From Pseudonocardia sp. DSM 110487 (GTDB lineage Bacteria > Actinomycetota > Actinomycetes > Mycobacteriales > Pseudonocardiaceae), in NCBI RefSeq assembly GCF_019468565.1, contig NZ_CP080521.1, forward strand, positions 7,564,001-7,628,000: a DNA stretch of 64,000 nucleotides, read 5' to 3'. How positions within the stretch are numbered: the first letter of the stretch is position 1; each line of letters begins with the position of its first letter. Position numbers and translations under genes: made by a program. Shown in pieces: positions 42,685-51,268 of the stretch. The notes under the pieces were generated by a model. It was not told the origin of the DNA. It worked only from the letters and a program-made list of their open reading frames with translations, and searched no databases.

Positions 42685-44106
42685 TCACGTCCCCTGCTCG
42701 TCCGAGGCCCGGACCGGCTGTCTCGCCCGCGCCAGCGCGTACGACACGAGCGCAGCGACCATGGCCCCGGCGAAGATCGCGAGCGCCGGGAGGCCGTACG
42801 TGCTGTGCGCGCCCTGGAACGCGAAGTAGAGCGCGAACACGGTGCCCAGCGCACCGATGATCGGCACCGCGAGAGGGAGCCGGAAGGGCCGGGCGACGTC
42901 CGGGTCGGTGAACCGGGAGACGACGACGAGGAGGTGCCAGAAGATGTAGATGATCACCCAGGCGTACGAGCCGGCGTAGATGAGGGTGACGACGTCGTTG
43001 AAGGAGATCGCGACGACGCAGTACACGACCGCGGTGACGAAGACGGCGACCCACGGCGTCCGGAAGCGAGGGTGCAGGTAGGCGAACGCCCGCGACAGCC
43101 GGGCACCGAAGAAGTTGCCGTCACGGGCGATCCCGTAGAGGATCCGCGGCATCGCTGCGAGCACGATCACCATGGAGGTGTACGTCGCGGCCGCGGTGGC
43201 GAGCGCCATGAGGCCATGTCCCCAACCGCCGAACATGGCCTCCCCCACCACCAGCTGCGGGCAGCTCCCGTCACAGCCGGCCGGCCCCATGGCCGACTCC
43301 TCCCATTCGGCGAGGGGACGGGTCCCACCGACGCCGGTTCCCATGAACGCCGAGGTGGCGAGGATGGCCAGCAGCCCGAGGACGATCCCGGCCGGGAGGT
43401 TGCGCCGGGGGTTTCGGGTCTCCTCCGCCAGCGGCGCGACGAACTCGATTCCGACGAAGCTCCAGTAGGCCAGGGCCAGGGCACCGGCGACCGCGGACCA
43501 CTCGAAGACGCCGATCTCGCCCACCCAGTTGCCGGCCGACCACGCACCGGTGTTCGAGAAGCCTGCCCATCCGGCGACGCCGAAGAACCAGCGAATGGCC
43601 AGCATGCCGACGAGGACGACGGCCTCGATGATCGCCATCGTCCGCACGTGCACGAGGTTGGGCAGCGTGGCGAGGACCGTCATCGCGATGATCCACGGGG
43701 CGAGCGCGCCGGTGGCGCCGAAGAGCGCCTGGAGGCCGAACGACCCCGCGGCGATCTCCAGCGCTCCCACGATGCCGAACATCCCGTAGAACGCGAAGGC
43801 CAGGAAGAGCCCGGCGACGACGGAGGCGCCTCGCCACGGGACCGCTCGCGCCCCGTACTCGTAGAGCGCCCCGGCCTTCGGGTACGTCGTGGACAGCTCC
43901 GCGCAGGACAGGCCGAGGAAGAGGTTGATCAGGAAGCCGATCACCAGGGCGACCAGGAACGCCAGCCCGATCGTGAAGTAGCCGACGAAGTCGCTGACCA
44001 GCGTGCTGGCCGCCACGACGAGGCCCACCCCGGCGACGAAGATCGACCAGGTGCCCAGCGTCTTCTCCAGCCCGCTGTCCTGCGGGCCCACCACTCGCTC
44101 GCTCAT
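42685..44106 (-). CDS. APC-family amino acid/amine permease
   Basis: A 473-residue permease with 12 TM segments. The N-terminus LEKTLGTWSIFVAGVGLVVAASTL and GLSCAELSTTYPKAGALYEYG are typical APC features, and SFVGIEFVAPLAEETRNPRRNLP is the TM6-7 motif. GGGAGG precedes ATG 44106. It lies 20 bases after the amine oxidase stop, so it probably imports the amine that the oxidase deaminates. Confidence 0.9.
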   Translation of the reverse strand: MSERVVGPQDSGLEKTLGTWSIFVAGVGLVVAASTLVSDFVGYFTIGLAFLVALVIGFLINLFLGLSCAELSTTYPKAGALYEYGARAVPWRGASVVAGLFLAFAFYGMFGIVGALEIAAGSFGLQALFGATGALAPWIIAMTVLATLPNLVHVRTMAIIEAVVLVGMLAIRWFFGVAGWAGFSNTGAWSAGNWVGEIGVFEWSAVAGALALAYWSFVGIEFVAPLAEETRNPRRNLPAGIVLGLLAILATSAFMGTGVGGTRPLAEWEESAMGPAGCDGSCPQLVVGEAMFGGWGHGLMALATAAATYTSMVIVLAAMPRILYGIARDGNFFGARLSRAFAYLHPRFRTPWVAVFVTAVVYCVVAISFNDVVTLIYAGSYAWVIIYIFWHLLVVVSRFTDPDVARPFRLPLAVPIIGALGTVFALYFAFQGAHSTYGLPALAIFAGAMVAALVSYALARARQPVRASDEQGT

Positions 44107-44126
44107 CGAGGCCTCCCCTCGACTCG

Positions 44127-46055
44127 TCAGCCGCAGTGCCCGTTCACGGGGCGCGGCACGTCCAGCGCGGGGCTCTGGTCGAAGAACCCGGTCGGCTGCA
44201 GCGAGAACCCGGCGTACTGCACGGGCATCACCGGCCAGTCCTCGAGGCGCGCGGCGTGGTGCTCGCCGAACGTGTACCAGACCACCACGTCGGTGTCGGC
44301 CACCCGACGGTCCGCCGCGGTCCAGCGGGGCAGCCCGTCGCCGCCCTGGTGCTGGTTCGGGTAGTCGCCCGCGGCGTGCCGCTCCCGCTCCTCGTACGGC
44401 GTGACCCACAGGTGGTGGGCCATGAACCCGGCGCGGTTGAGCACACTCGCCTCCGGCTGCACGAACGGCACGATGTTGCCGTGCGGCTTGAGCGCGTAAG
44501 CGGTGGGCTCGCCGACGGCGTTGCGCGCGTCCGGGCTGACGATCTTCCAGTACCGGGCTCGGTCCGGACTCACGCTCCGCTGCGCGCCGCGCTCGGTCTC
44601 CAGCAGCGTGTCGACGGTGCGGAAGGCGTTGCCCAGCGGGTTGTCCGGGCCCGGCGGGTCGGTCACCGTGTCGACCTCGTAGACCGAGTTGGCGGTGCCG
44701 TCGATGTCGAAGTCCAGCCGCATGTTGAACCAGTGCTGGTGGATCGGGGCGTAGAGGCCGTCGGCGTTGAGGAGCTGGCCGTGCGTCGGCCGGGTGCCCG
44801 GCGGGACGGCACCGGTCGACATGATCCCGGTGAGCTTGACCTCGAACTGGATCGTGCCGTCCTGGTAGAGGTACCAGAAGAAGCCGTACTCGTAGTTGCC
44901 GACGGTGGCGATGAACGAGACCACCAACCGCCGCGACCGGCGGACCTCGGTCTTCTCGGTGCGGAAGTCGGTGTGCTTCCAGAGCAGGCCGTAGTCCTCC
45001 TCGTGCAGGCACACGGCGTTCGGGATGGTCAGCGGGTTGCCGTCGGCGTCGGCGAACACGGCGTCGAAGTAGTGGATCTCACCGAGGCAGTCGCAGCCGA
45101 GCTCGAGCGGGTTGGCGAGGGTGCCGATGTTGTACTCGCCTGCGTCGAAGGCGTTCTTGCGCCGGTGCGTCGGTGCCGGGTCGCCGTAGGGCACGACCAT
45201 CTCCGACAGCGACGCGCGGTGGAGGACGGGGCGCTCGCGGTCGCCGTCGGTGTAGCGGACCGTGTGCAGGACGAGCCCTTCGCGCGGGGTGAACCCGACC
45301 CGGAAGCGCCACTTCTGCCAGCGCACCTCGTGCCCGTCCACAGTGAACGAGGTGCCCTGGGGCTGGGTGATCTCAATCGGCCGCAGGTCGGTGCGCGGCG
45401 CGACGGCGTCCGGGGTGTAGTTGCCGGGCCGCTGCGGGACCGGCACGACGCCGTGGTCCTCTATCTTCACCACGCGCTTGGCCTGCGTGTCGACGTAGAC
45501 GACGAGGTTCTCGACCGGGTGGGCGTAGCCGTTGTCGTCGGGCCCGCCCATCTTCATCCAGATCAGGCCGCGCAGCAGCCGGCCCTGTTCCTCGTCGCCG
45601 TAATGCCCGGCCGACCACGGGTCCACCATGACGCCGTCGAACTCGGTGATATCGCGCTTGCGTAGAGCCTCCTGGACCCCGGGATCGCCCTTGACGATCT
45701 CCTCGCACTGGAAGAACTCCTCCAGCATCACCTGCGGCTGCACACCGGGCACGTGCTCCCAGCGGGTCACGGCCCCGTCGGTGAGCGAGACGACCGCCTC
45801 GTAGGTCGTCCCGTCCGCCGTGTCGAGCACGATCGCGTCCGCTTCCCGTGCGGTCGCGGTCCCGTCGGCGTCGAACGCGAGCACAGCGGACTTCTCCGGC
45901 TCCCGCAGGACTATCGAGACGAAGCGGCACGCGTCGCCCGGATGGCCGGAGCCGAGGAGCAGATCGACAGCTCGAGTGACCTCGGCCGCAGTCAGCGGCT
46001 CGAGCGGATGGACGGTTGGCGCGCTGGTCGGGCGGTTCCGGGCGGTCGTCGTCAC
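44127..46055 (-). CDS. primary amine oxidase (copper/TPQ-dependent)
   Basis: A 642-residue copper amine oxidase. The TPQ precursor Tyr388 is in TVGNYEYGFF (consensus N-Y-D/E), the catalytic base is probably Asp304 in AFDAGEYN, and Cu-ligand His residues lie in HQHWFNMRLD and HHLWVT. It oxidises a primary amine to an aldehyde, giving H2O2 and ammonia. Like actinobacterial phenylethylamine or histamine oxidases it has no signal. First gene of an operon with an APC permease. Substrate likely an aromatic or small alkyl monoamine. Confidence 0.92.
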   Translation of the reverse strand: MTTTARNRPTSAPTVHPLEPLTAAEVTRAVDLLLGSGHPGDACRFVSIVLREPEKSAVLAFDADGTATAREADAIVLDTADGTTYEAVVSLTDGAVTRWEHVPGVQPQVMLEEFFQCEEIVKGDPGVQEALRKRDITEFDGVMVDPWSAGHYGDEEQGRLLRGLIWMKMGGPDDNGYAHPVENLVVYVDTQAKRVVKIEDHGVVPVPQRPGNYTPDAVAPRTDLRPIEITQPQGTSFTVDGHEVRWQKWRFRVGFTPREGLVLHTVRYTDGDRERPVLHRASLSEMVVPYGDPAPTHRRKNAFDAGEYNIGTLANPLELGCDCLGEIHYFDAVFADADGNPLTIPNAVCLHEEDYGLLWKHTDFRTEKTEVRRSRRLVVSFIATVGNYEYGFFWYLYQDGTIQFEVKLTGIMSTGAVPPGTRPTHGQLLNADGLYAPIHQHWFNMRLDFDIDGTANSVYEVDTVTDPPGPDNPLGNAFRTVDTLLETERGAQRSVSPDRARYWKIVSPDARNAVGEPTAYALKPHGNIVPFVQPEASVLNRAGFMAHHLWVTPYEERERHAAGDYPNQHQGGDGLPRWTAADRRVADTDVVVWYTFGEHHAARLEDWPVMPVQYAGFSLQPTGFFDQSPALDVPRPVNGHCG

Positions 46056-46362
46056 CCCCTCCCTTTCCCTGCGGAGACGCCGATCACACCATTCATGACC
46101 AGAGGCAACACAATCGTTAGCTCCGAACAGCTACAGCTCGATCACGGTAAGTTCACGCGATGACCTTCGGCCAATTGGCGAAGAGTTGACCAATTTCGTT
46201 CGGTGATCGGTGGAGCACGCTTTTCCTGAGGCCGCCGGATGCGGTTGCGGCCCTCGGCCTGCGCGGCGACAACCGGGCGCGGTCGTTCCGAAACCGATAG
46301 CTGATCAAGCGACCCGGCAATACCGTCGACGGGGAGGCCCTTCAACGCCCGACGGGAGCAGC
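46056..46362. other. 307-base intergenic region, divergent promoters expected
   Basis: Between the amine oxidase and the CehA-like gene. It has a lower GC stretch at 46100-46205, with TTGACC and an isolated CCAATTGG palindrome near 46170. No open frame or clear operator was seen. Confidence 0.4.
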
Positions 46363-48753
46363 GTGAGCCAACTTGATCAGCTGTCGACGACGAGCCCGGC
46401 AGGCCAACCGATCCTCAGTTCCGCGATCCGTGCCCTGAACCGGCTGACCGAACTCGGCGAACCGGTCGACGCCGGGCTGCTCGAGGCAGTGGCCGCGCTC
46501 GAGGGGAGACCGGCCTCCGACCTCGCGGCCGAGCTTCGGCGGCTGCTGGCGCCGTACCTGCTACTGGAGTTCCAGGTCGGCCCGCGCGGACCGGAAACAC
46601 TGGAGCAGCTCGTCGCGCCGGCCCGCCTGATCCAGGGCGGCTGGCGCAGCTTCCTGATCAGCGCGAACAATCCGGGCGGAGTCGAGTCGAGCTTCGTGGT
46701 CGACGGCGGCGGCAGCATGGTCACCTGGGCCAGCGGGATGGTGACCCGGCCCTATCTGCCGGACCGGGTGGAACACGCTTCGACGATCCGGGACAAGTGG
46801 TGGTACGAGCTGCGGCTCGACGGTCCCGGCACGCTGTCGGGCCGCGAACTGGAGTTCGTCGTGCTCAGCATCTACAGCCGCGACGCGGGCCGGCTGTCCG
46901 CGCCGATCGCCATCGCCCGATCCGCGGGCCCGACCCTCGACGGCGAGCGGCGGGGCGACAGTTGGGAGCAGACCCAGCTGCGGCGGCTGTCCACCTCCGG
47001 CGTGGCCCGGACCGAGATCGAGGCCGAGGTGGTGCCGGCGCGCGACGTCGTCCTGGACGTCCGCGACAGTGACGGGCGTACCTGCATGGCCTCGATCATC
47101 GTCCGGGACCAGCTCGGCCGGGTCTATCCGTCCCGCGGGCTGCGGCTGGCCCCCGACATGTTCTTCCAGGATCAGGTGTACCGGGCCTCCGGGGAGTCGA
47201 TCCCGCTGCCCGCCGGTGGCTACGACGTCACCGCGTGGCGGGGACCGGAGTATCGGCCGGTCACGACCCGGTTCGAGGTCGACCCGGCGGATTCCGCTCC
47301 GCTGAGCGTACGGCTGGATCGTTGGATCGATCCGGCCGCCCGCGGCTACTACTCGGGCGATCCGCACATCCACGGCGGCGGCTGCTCGCACTACAGCCAG
47401 CCCACCGAGGGTGTGACGCCGGAGACGATGATCCGGCACGTCCGCGGGGAGGCGATCTGGGTGTCCAGCGTGCTCACCTGGGGGCCGTGTTACTACTACC
47501 AGAAGCAGTTCTTCACCGGCCGCAGCATCAGCCCGCCGGCCACGCTGGAGTTCCCCTCGCACCAGGAGGCGCAGGGCGTCACCTGGCAGCCACAGGCCAC
47601 CGATCACGACAGCGAGAGCGTGCTCCGCTACGACGTCGAGATCTCCGGCTTCCCGTCCAGCCATTCCGGCCACCTGATCCTGCTCGGCCTCACCGACCAG
47701 GACTATCCGGGCACCTCGGTGCTGGAGGACTGGCCGTCCTGGAACCTGCCGGTGCACCAGTGGGCGCGGGCCCAGGGCGCTTTGACCGGGTTCGCCCACT
47801 GCGGCCTCGGCATGGGTACGGCCTCCCGCGAGCTGCCCAACTTCGACCTTCCGCCTTTCGCCTCGATCGGGTCGAACGAACTCATCGTCGACGTGCCGCA
47901 CGACGCGGCCGACTTCATCGCCGGCGCCGAATTCGGGGTCGCGGCCGAGCTGAACGTCTGGTATCACCTGCTCAACACCGGCTTCCGGACGATGATGCTT
48001 GGCGAGACGGACTTCCCCTGCGTCTCGGACGAGCGGCCCGGCATCGGCCGCACGTACGTGTCGCTGCCGGCACCGCCGACCGGCGACCAGGCCCTCGAGG
48101 CGTGGATCGATGGGCTGCGGACCCGGGCCTCCTACTTCGGCGACGGTCGGAGCCACGCCTTCGACCTGGCCGTCGACGGCGACACCGCCCGGGAACAGCG
48201 CCGGGCCGAGCCGGGCCGGGTGCGATTGACGGCGACGCTGGCGGCCCTGTTGCCGGAGCGACGGCCGGAGCCGACCGTGGCGGAGTTCGACTACGACCTC
48301 GCGCCGGCCGATCCGTCGGTGCCCAACGCCGGCTACGCCGACTGGGACTTCGGTGCCGACTCCTCCGCCTGGCATCTGGAATGGGCCCGGATCGGCGAGT
48401 CGCGCTCGGTCGCCGTCGAGGTGGTGGTCAACGGCCTGCCGGTCGCGACCCGGGAGATCATCGCCGACGGCTCCGAGCACCAGCTCGACCTCGACCTCGA
48501 CCTGGACCGCTCGTCCTGGGTCGCGCTGCGGCTGCTGCCCAGCCTGCACACCCAGCCGATCTTCGTCGAGATCGGCGACCGGCCGATCCGCGCCTCCCGC
48601 AGCAGCGCGCAGTGGCTGCACGACTGCGTCGACAAGCTGTGGCAGGTGAAGCACGGCTTCATCCGGCCGACCGAGCGGGAGGAGGCGCGCGCCGCGTACG
48701 ACCAGGCCCAGGCCGTCTATGCCGCCCGCCGGGACGAGAGCGAGGTCGAGTGA
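46363..48753 (+). CDS. CehA/McbA-family metallohydrolase (PHP-like)
   Basis: A 796-residue protein. An all-beta N-terminal half (to about residue 325) precedes a PHP-like hydrolase domain opened by YSGDPHIHGGGCSHYSQP (His335, His337), with further probable metal ligands in WQPQATDHDSE, GFAHCGLGMG and GETDFPCVSD. Carbaryl hydrolase CehA and McbA belong to this family; length matches CehA. It likely hydrolyses an ester or carbamate, but natural substrates are poorly known. GTG 46363 has GGGAG upstream. Its stop overlaps the next ATG (TGATG). Confidence 0.75.
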   Translation: MSQLDQLSTTSPAGQPILSSAIRALNRLTELGEPVDAGLLEAVAALEGRPASDLAAELRRLLAPYLLLEFQVGPRGPETLEQLVAPARLIQGGWRSFLISANNPGGVESSFVVDGGGSMVTWASGMVTRPYLPDRVEHASTIRDKWWYELRLDGPGTLSGRELEFVVLSIYSRDAGRLSAPIAIARSAGPTLDGERRGDSWEQTQLRRLSTSGVARTEIEAEVVPARDVVLDVRDSDGRTCMASIIVRDQLGRVYPSRGLRLAPDMFFQDQVYRASGESIPLPAGGYDVTAWRGPEYRPVTTRFEVDPADSAPLSVRLDRWIDPAARGYYSGDPHIHGGGCSHYSQPTEGVTPETMIRHVRGEAIWVSSVLTWGPCYYYQKQFFTGRSISPPATLEFPSHQEAQGVTWQPQATDHDSESVLRYDVEISGFPSSHSGHLILLGLTDQDYPGTSVLEDWPSWNLPVHQWARAQGALTGFAHCGLGMGTASRELPNFDLPPFASIGSNELIVDVPHDAADFIAGAEFGVAAELNVWYHLLNTGFRTMMLGETDFPCVSDERPGIGRTYVSLPAPPTGDQALEAWIDGLRTRASYFGDGRSHAFDLAVDGDTAREQRRAEPGRVRLTATLAALLPERRPEPTVAEFDYDLAPADPSVPNAGYADWDFGADSSAWHLEWARIGESRSVAVEVVVNGLPVATREIIADGSEHQLDLDLDLDRSSWVALRLLPSLHTQPIFVEIGDRPIRASRSSAQWLHDCVDKLWQVKHGFIRPTEREEARAAYDQAQAVYAARRDESEVE

Positions 48754-49196
48754 TGTCCTGCGAACCCGGCTGCACGTGCTGCACCTCGGTCGCGACGGAC
48801 GCCGCGTTCGTCGTGACGATCAATCCCGAGGGACGAGTGGAGGCCGCACGAACTGACGTCGAGGTCGAGCCGCTCCGTCCCGATGCGTGGGCGGAGATCC
48901 CGGTCAGCGTCACCAATAAGGGTTACGTGACCGGCCCGCTGCAGCTGCGCTCGTCCGCCGTCCCCGGTGTCGAGGTGGACGCCCCGGACACGGAGCTCAC
49001 CGGCGCGCCGAGCCAGCAGACACGGTTCCGGGTCCGCCTCGCCGAGCCGGGCGCCGCCGACCTGACGCTGCGGTTCTGGGCCATCGGCTCGCTCGGCGGC
49101 CTGGCGAACAAGAACACCGCCTATCTGTACCTGCGCTGCCTGGCCGATGACACCGATCCGAGTCGCGAGGACGTCAGGGGAGCGGCGACCAGGTAA
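48753..49196 (+). CDS. Cys-rich N-terminus, beta-domain protein coupled to the CehA-like gene
   Basis: A 147-residue protein starting MSCEPGCTCCTSVATDAAF, with four Cys in ten residues that could bind a metal or Fe-S cluster. The rest (AEIPVSVTNKGYVTGPLQL through GAADLTLRFWAIGS) looks like an Ig-like/NEW3-type beta domain. No signal or TM. Start overlaps the CehA-like stop by one base, so the two are made together. No family recognised. Confidence 0.6.
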   Translation: MSCEPGCTCCTSVATDAAFVVTINPEGRVEAARTDVEVEPLRPDAWAEIPVSVTNKGYVTGPLQLRSSAVPGVEVDAPDTELTGAPSQQTRFRVRLAEPGAADLTLRFWAIGSLGGLANKNTAYLYLRCLADDTDPSREDVRGAATR

Positions 49197-49419
49197 ATGC
49201 CTCGCGCCACCAGTCGTCGTCGGCCGACCAGGACCGGAGCGCGTCGAACGCCGCATCGCCGTTCGGTAAGGTCGCCACGATGGCCGGACCGGCCGGAGCG
49301 GTGAGCTCCAGCCGCCACCGGCCGCCGTCGACCGCGCCGACAGAGCCATTGTTCTGCCGGGGCTGTCGATGATCACCTGGCCGACCAGTCGGGTCGACTG
49401 GTGGGGACCGATCCTTCAC
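49174..49419 (-). CDS. hypothetical small protein or remnant
   Basis: An 81-residue frame whose last 55 residues read like real protein: GGRWRLELTAPAGPAIVATL, then PNGDAAFDALRSWSADDDWW. The first 25 residues look noncoding. It overlaps the preceding gene's 3' end by 23 bases on the other strand. It may be the C-terminal part of a decayed gene, or start at an internal GTG. Confidence 0.35.
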   Translation of the reverse strand: MKDRSPPVDPTGRPGDHRQPRQNNGSVGAVDGGRWRLELTAPAGPAIVATLPNGDAAFDALRSWSADDDWWREAFTWSPLP

Positions 49420-49515
49420 GATCGCTGACGGTCGCCAATCGATCGCCGCTGCACCCGGTTCCGGGACCTGACTACACGGCCTTCCACGACATTGAGGTCC
49501 GAGCGCTCACGACGT

Positions 49516-50067
49516 CTACTTGCGCCAGATTGTCACCTCAGTCTCGAAGCGAGGACTTGTGAGAAACCCATCTCCTGGCTCAATCTCGAGAACTTTGATG
49601 AATACAATCCTGTCACCTCGCGTCCGGTAACAGAACTGAGTCCCCACGTCTGCCGGTATCGACTTCAGTGCATGGGTAGATATCCGGTCAACACATTGCC
49701 GCTTCGACGGCGGCGTCCGCGACTCCCAGAGTGCCGCATTATCGTACACATGATAGGTGCCCGTGACGTCCTGATGCAGGTTTCCACCGCTATTCCGTGG
49801 TGGAATGACGTCAAAATTAACATAGTTGCCCATATTGAAATGATTACTCCAGAGCACCTCCGAGCTACCGGTCTCAGCGGGAGGACTGGGCTGCGATGGG
49901 TCCTGGGCAGGCTCGGTCATCACTGCGGTGAAGGGCGTCGATGACGCTGGCGCCTCTGTGGAGGAGATCTGCTGGGCGAGCAGAGTGGCTCCCGCGCCTA
50001 TAACGGCTGCTACCACCGTGGCACACCCGGTTGTGCGCCAGAATCTACTCGTACTGGACACGCCCAC
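49516..50067 (-). CDS. orphan membrane-anchored or secreted hypothetical protein
   Basis: A 183-residue protein with a TM/signal segment GCATVVAAVIGAGATLLAQQ near the N-terminus, a Ser/Thr/Pro linker and a globular part containing two Cys (KRQCVDRIS and GTQFCYRT) that could pair outside the cell. GC and codon use are clearly lower than in neighbouring genes, suggesting transfer. GTG 50067 was chosen because GGAGG lies 7 bases upstream. No family recognised. Confidence 0.6.
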   Translation of the reverse strand: MGVSSTSRFWRTTGCATVVAAVIGAGATLLAQQISSTEAPASSTPFTAVMTEPAQDPSQPSPPAETGSSEVLWSNHFNMGNYVNFDVIPPRNSGGNLHQDVTGTYHVYDNAALWESRTPPSKRQCVDRISTHALKSIPADVGTQFCYRTRGDRIVFIKVLEIEPGDGFLTSPRFETEVTIWRK

Positions 50068-50316
50068 TACAGCACCTCCGGATCGCACCGAACCCTCGGC
50101 ATGATCACAGGCTGGCTGCCGCGTGTGTGATGATTGGAGAAACTCGTTTGCAACTGCGAACGCTCGCTCGGCTCGGCCTGGCTGGGCTCTCCCTAGCGAT
50201 CGATGATCGCTTGTCCGTCAGTTGTGACCGCTTCTCAGCACACGAGCCGCGGCGTGAGGCCGTCCAGCGTGGCCGAGCGCGTCTCGCCAAATCTGTCGCG
50301 CCCACTGGCCGACTGG

Positions 50317-50901
50317 TCATATGGTCCGCGCGCCGTAGCGGTGCAACACCAGCGACGACCCATCAAGCCGACGTGTCTCGAGCAGCCGCAGCGGCGTCGG
50401 GGGGCCGGAGAACACCGGGACGCCGTCGCCGAGCAACTTCGGCCCGACGAGCAGGTGCAACTCGCTGACGAGGCCCGCGGTGAGCAGATCATTCCAGACG
50501 GTCCTGCTGCCGAATACCAGAATCTCCATGCCCTCCGCGGCGAGCATCTCCCGTACCGTCGTGTGGGCCTTGGCCCGCGGGACCACTGTGGTCGTCGCGG
50601 ACCAGGGCTCCTCCTCGCCGATCATGAGCGAGTCGGAGATGACGACCTGGCGGGCCGCGTTGTGTTCGCGGGAGATCTCGCGCTCGAGCTCGTCGGCGCT
50701 CGGATCGTCGGCCTTGCCGGGCCAGTGGCCGCGGAACATCTCGTACGACGTGCGGCCGGTGAGCTCGGTATCCGCGGCGCGGAGCCGTTCGAGCCCATAC
50801 GCGTTGAAGCCCTCGTCAAACGGGAGCGCGGTCAGGTCTCCGCCGGGCCCGGCGGAGAAGCCGTCGAGGGAGACGATGGAGCAGACCACAAGCGTGCGCA
50901 T
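50317..50901 (-). CDS. RibD C-terminal/dihydrofolate reductase-like protein
   Basis: A 194-residue reductase-fold protein. MRTLVVCSIVSLDGFSAGPGGD is the common N-terminus; LTGRTSYEMFRGHWPG and ILVFGSRTVWNDLLTAGLVSELHLL match the NADPH-binding half. Family members are NADPH-dependent reductases of uncertain substrate. ATG 50901 gives the standard start. Stands alone between the orphan protein and the IS remnant. Confidence 0.85.
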   Translation of the reverse strand: MRTLVVCSIVSLDGFSAGPGGDLTALPFDEGFNAYGLERLRAADTELTGRTSYEMFRGHWPGKADDPSADELEREISREHNAARQVVISDSLMIGEEEPWSATTTVVPRAKAHTTVREMLAAEGMEILVFGSRTVWNDLLTAGLVSELHLLVGPKLLGDGVPVFSGPPTPLRLLETRRLDGSSLVLHRYGARTI

Positions 50902-51031
50902 CGGGTGTCCTTCTTCAGCCGGTGGATGTAGATCGGGGACGGAGCAGGTAGGCAATATCCGACAGGTCCGGGCTGGATCGCGGCTAGATCGTGTTGTAAT
51001 TCATGTTCGAGGCCGCCTCGCCGTCGACAGG

Positions 51032-51244
51032 GGAAGCCCTGGACGCTCCTGGGGCGGGTTGACCAGCAAGATCCATCTCGCGGTCGACGGACGCGGCGTA
51101 CGAATGTCGATCATCCTCACAGCCGCGCAAGCCGGTGACAACCCGCACCTGCTACCACTGCTCGACCAGATCAGCGTCGGCCGCAACGGACCCGGCCGGC
51201 CCCGGACCCGACCACAGCGGTCACAGCCATTCCAAGATCGTTAA
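51032..51244 (+). pseudogene. IS5-family transposase fragment
   Basis: A 70-residue piece reading GSPGRSWGGLTSKIHLAVDG, then SIILTAAQAGDNPHLLPLLD, typical of the DDE region of IS5/IS427-type transposases (GRSRGGLTTKIHLA). It contains a first catalytic Asp but neither the start nor the end of the gene, and no terminal inverted repeats were found. It sits just upstream of the Rieske gene and may have removed that gene's native upstream region. Confidence 0.75.
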
Positions 51245-51268
51245 TCATGGTGTGCGGCCGGGTCGGTC

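Noticed and set aside
49384..49402. 8-bp stem hairpin (ACCAGTCG/CGACTGGT)
   Set aside because: Too short and poorly placed to assign as terminator or operator with any confidence.
51032..51244. Intact insertion sequence
   Set aside because: Only about 70 transposase codons remain, and no terminal inverted repeats or target duplication were found.
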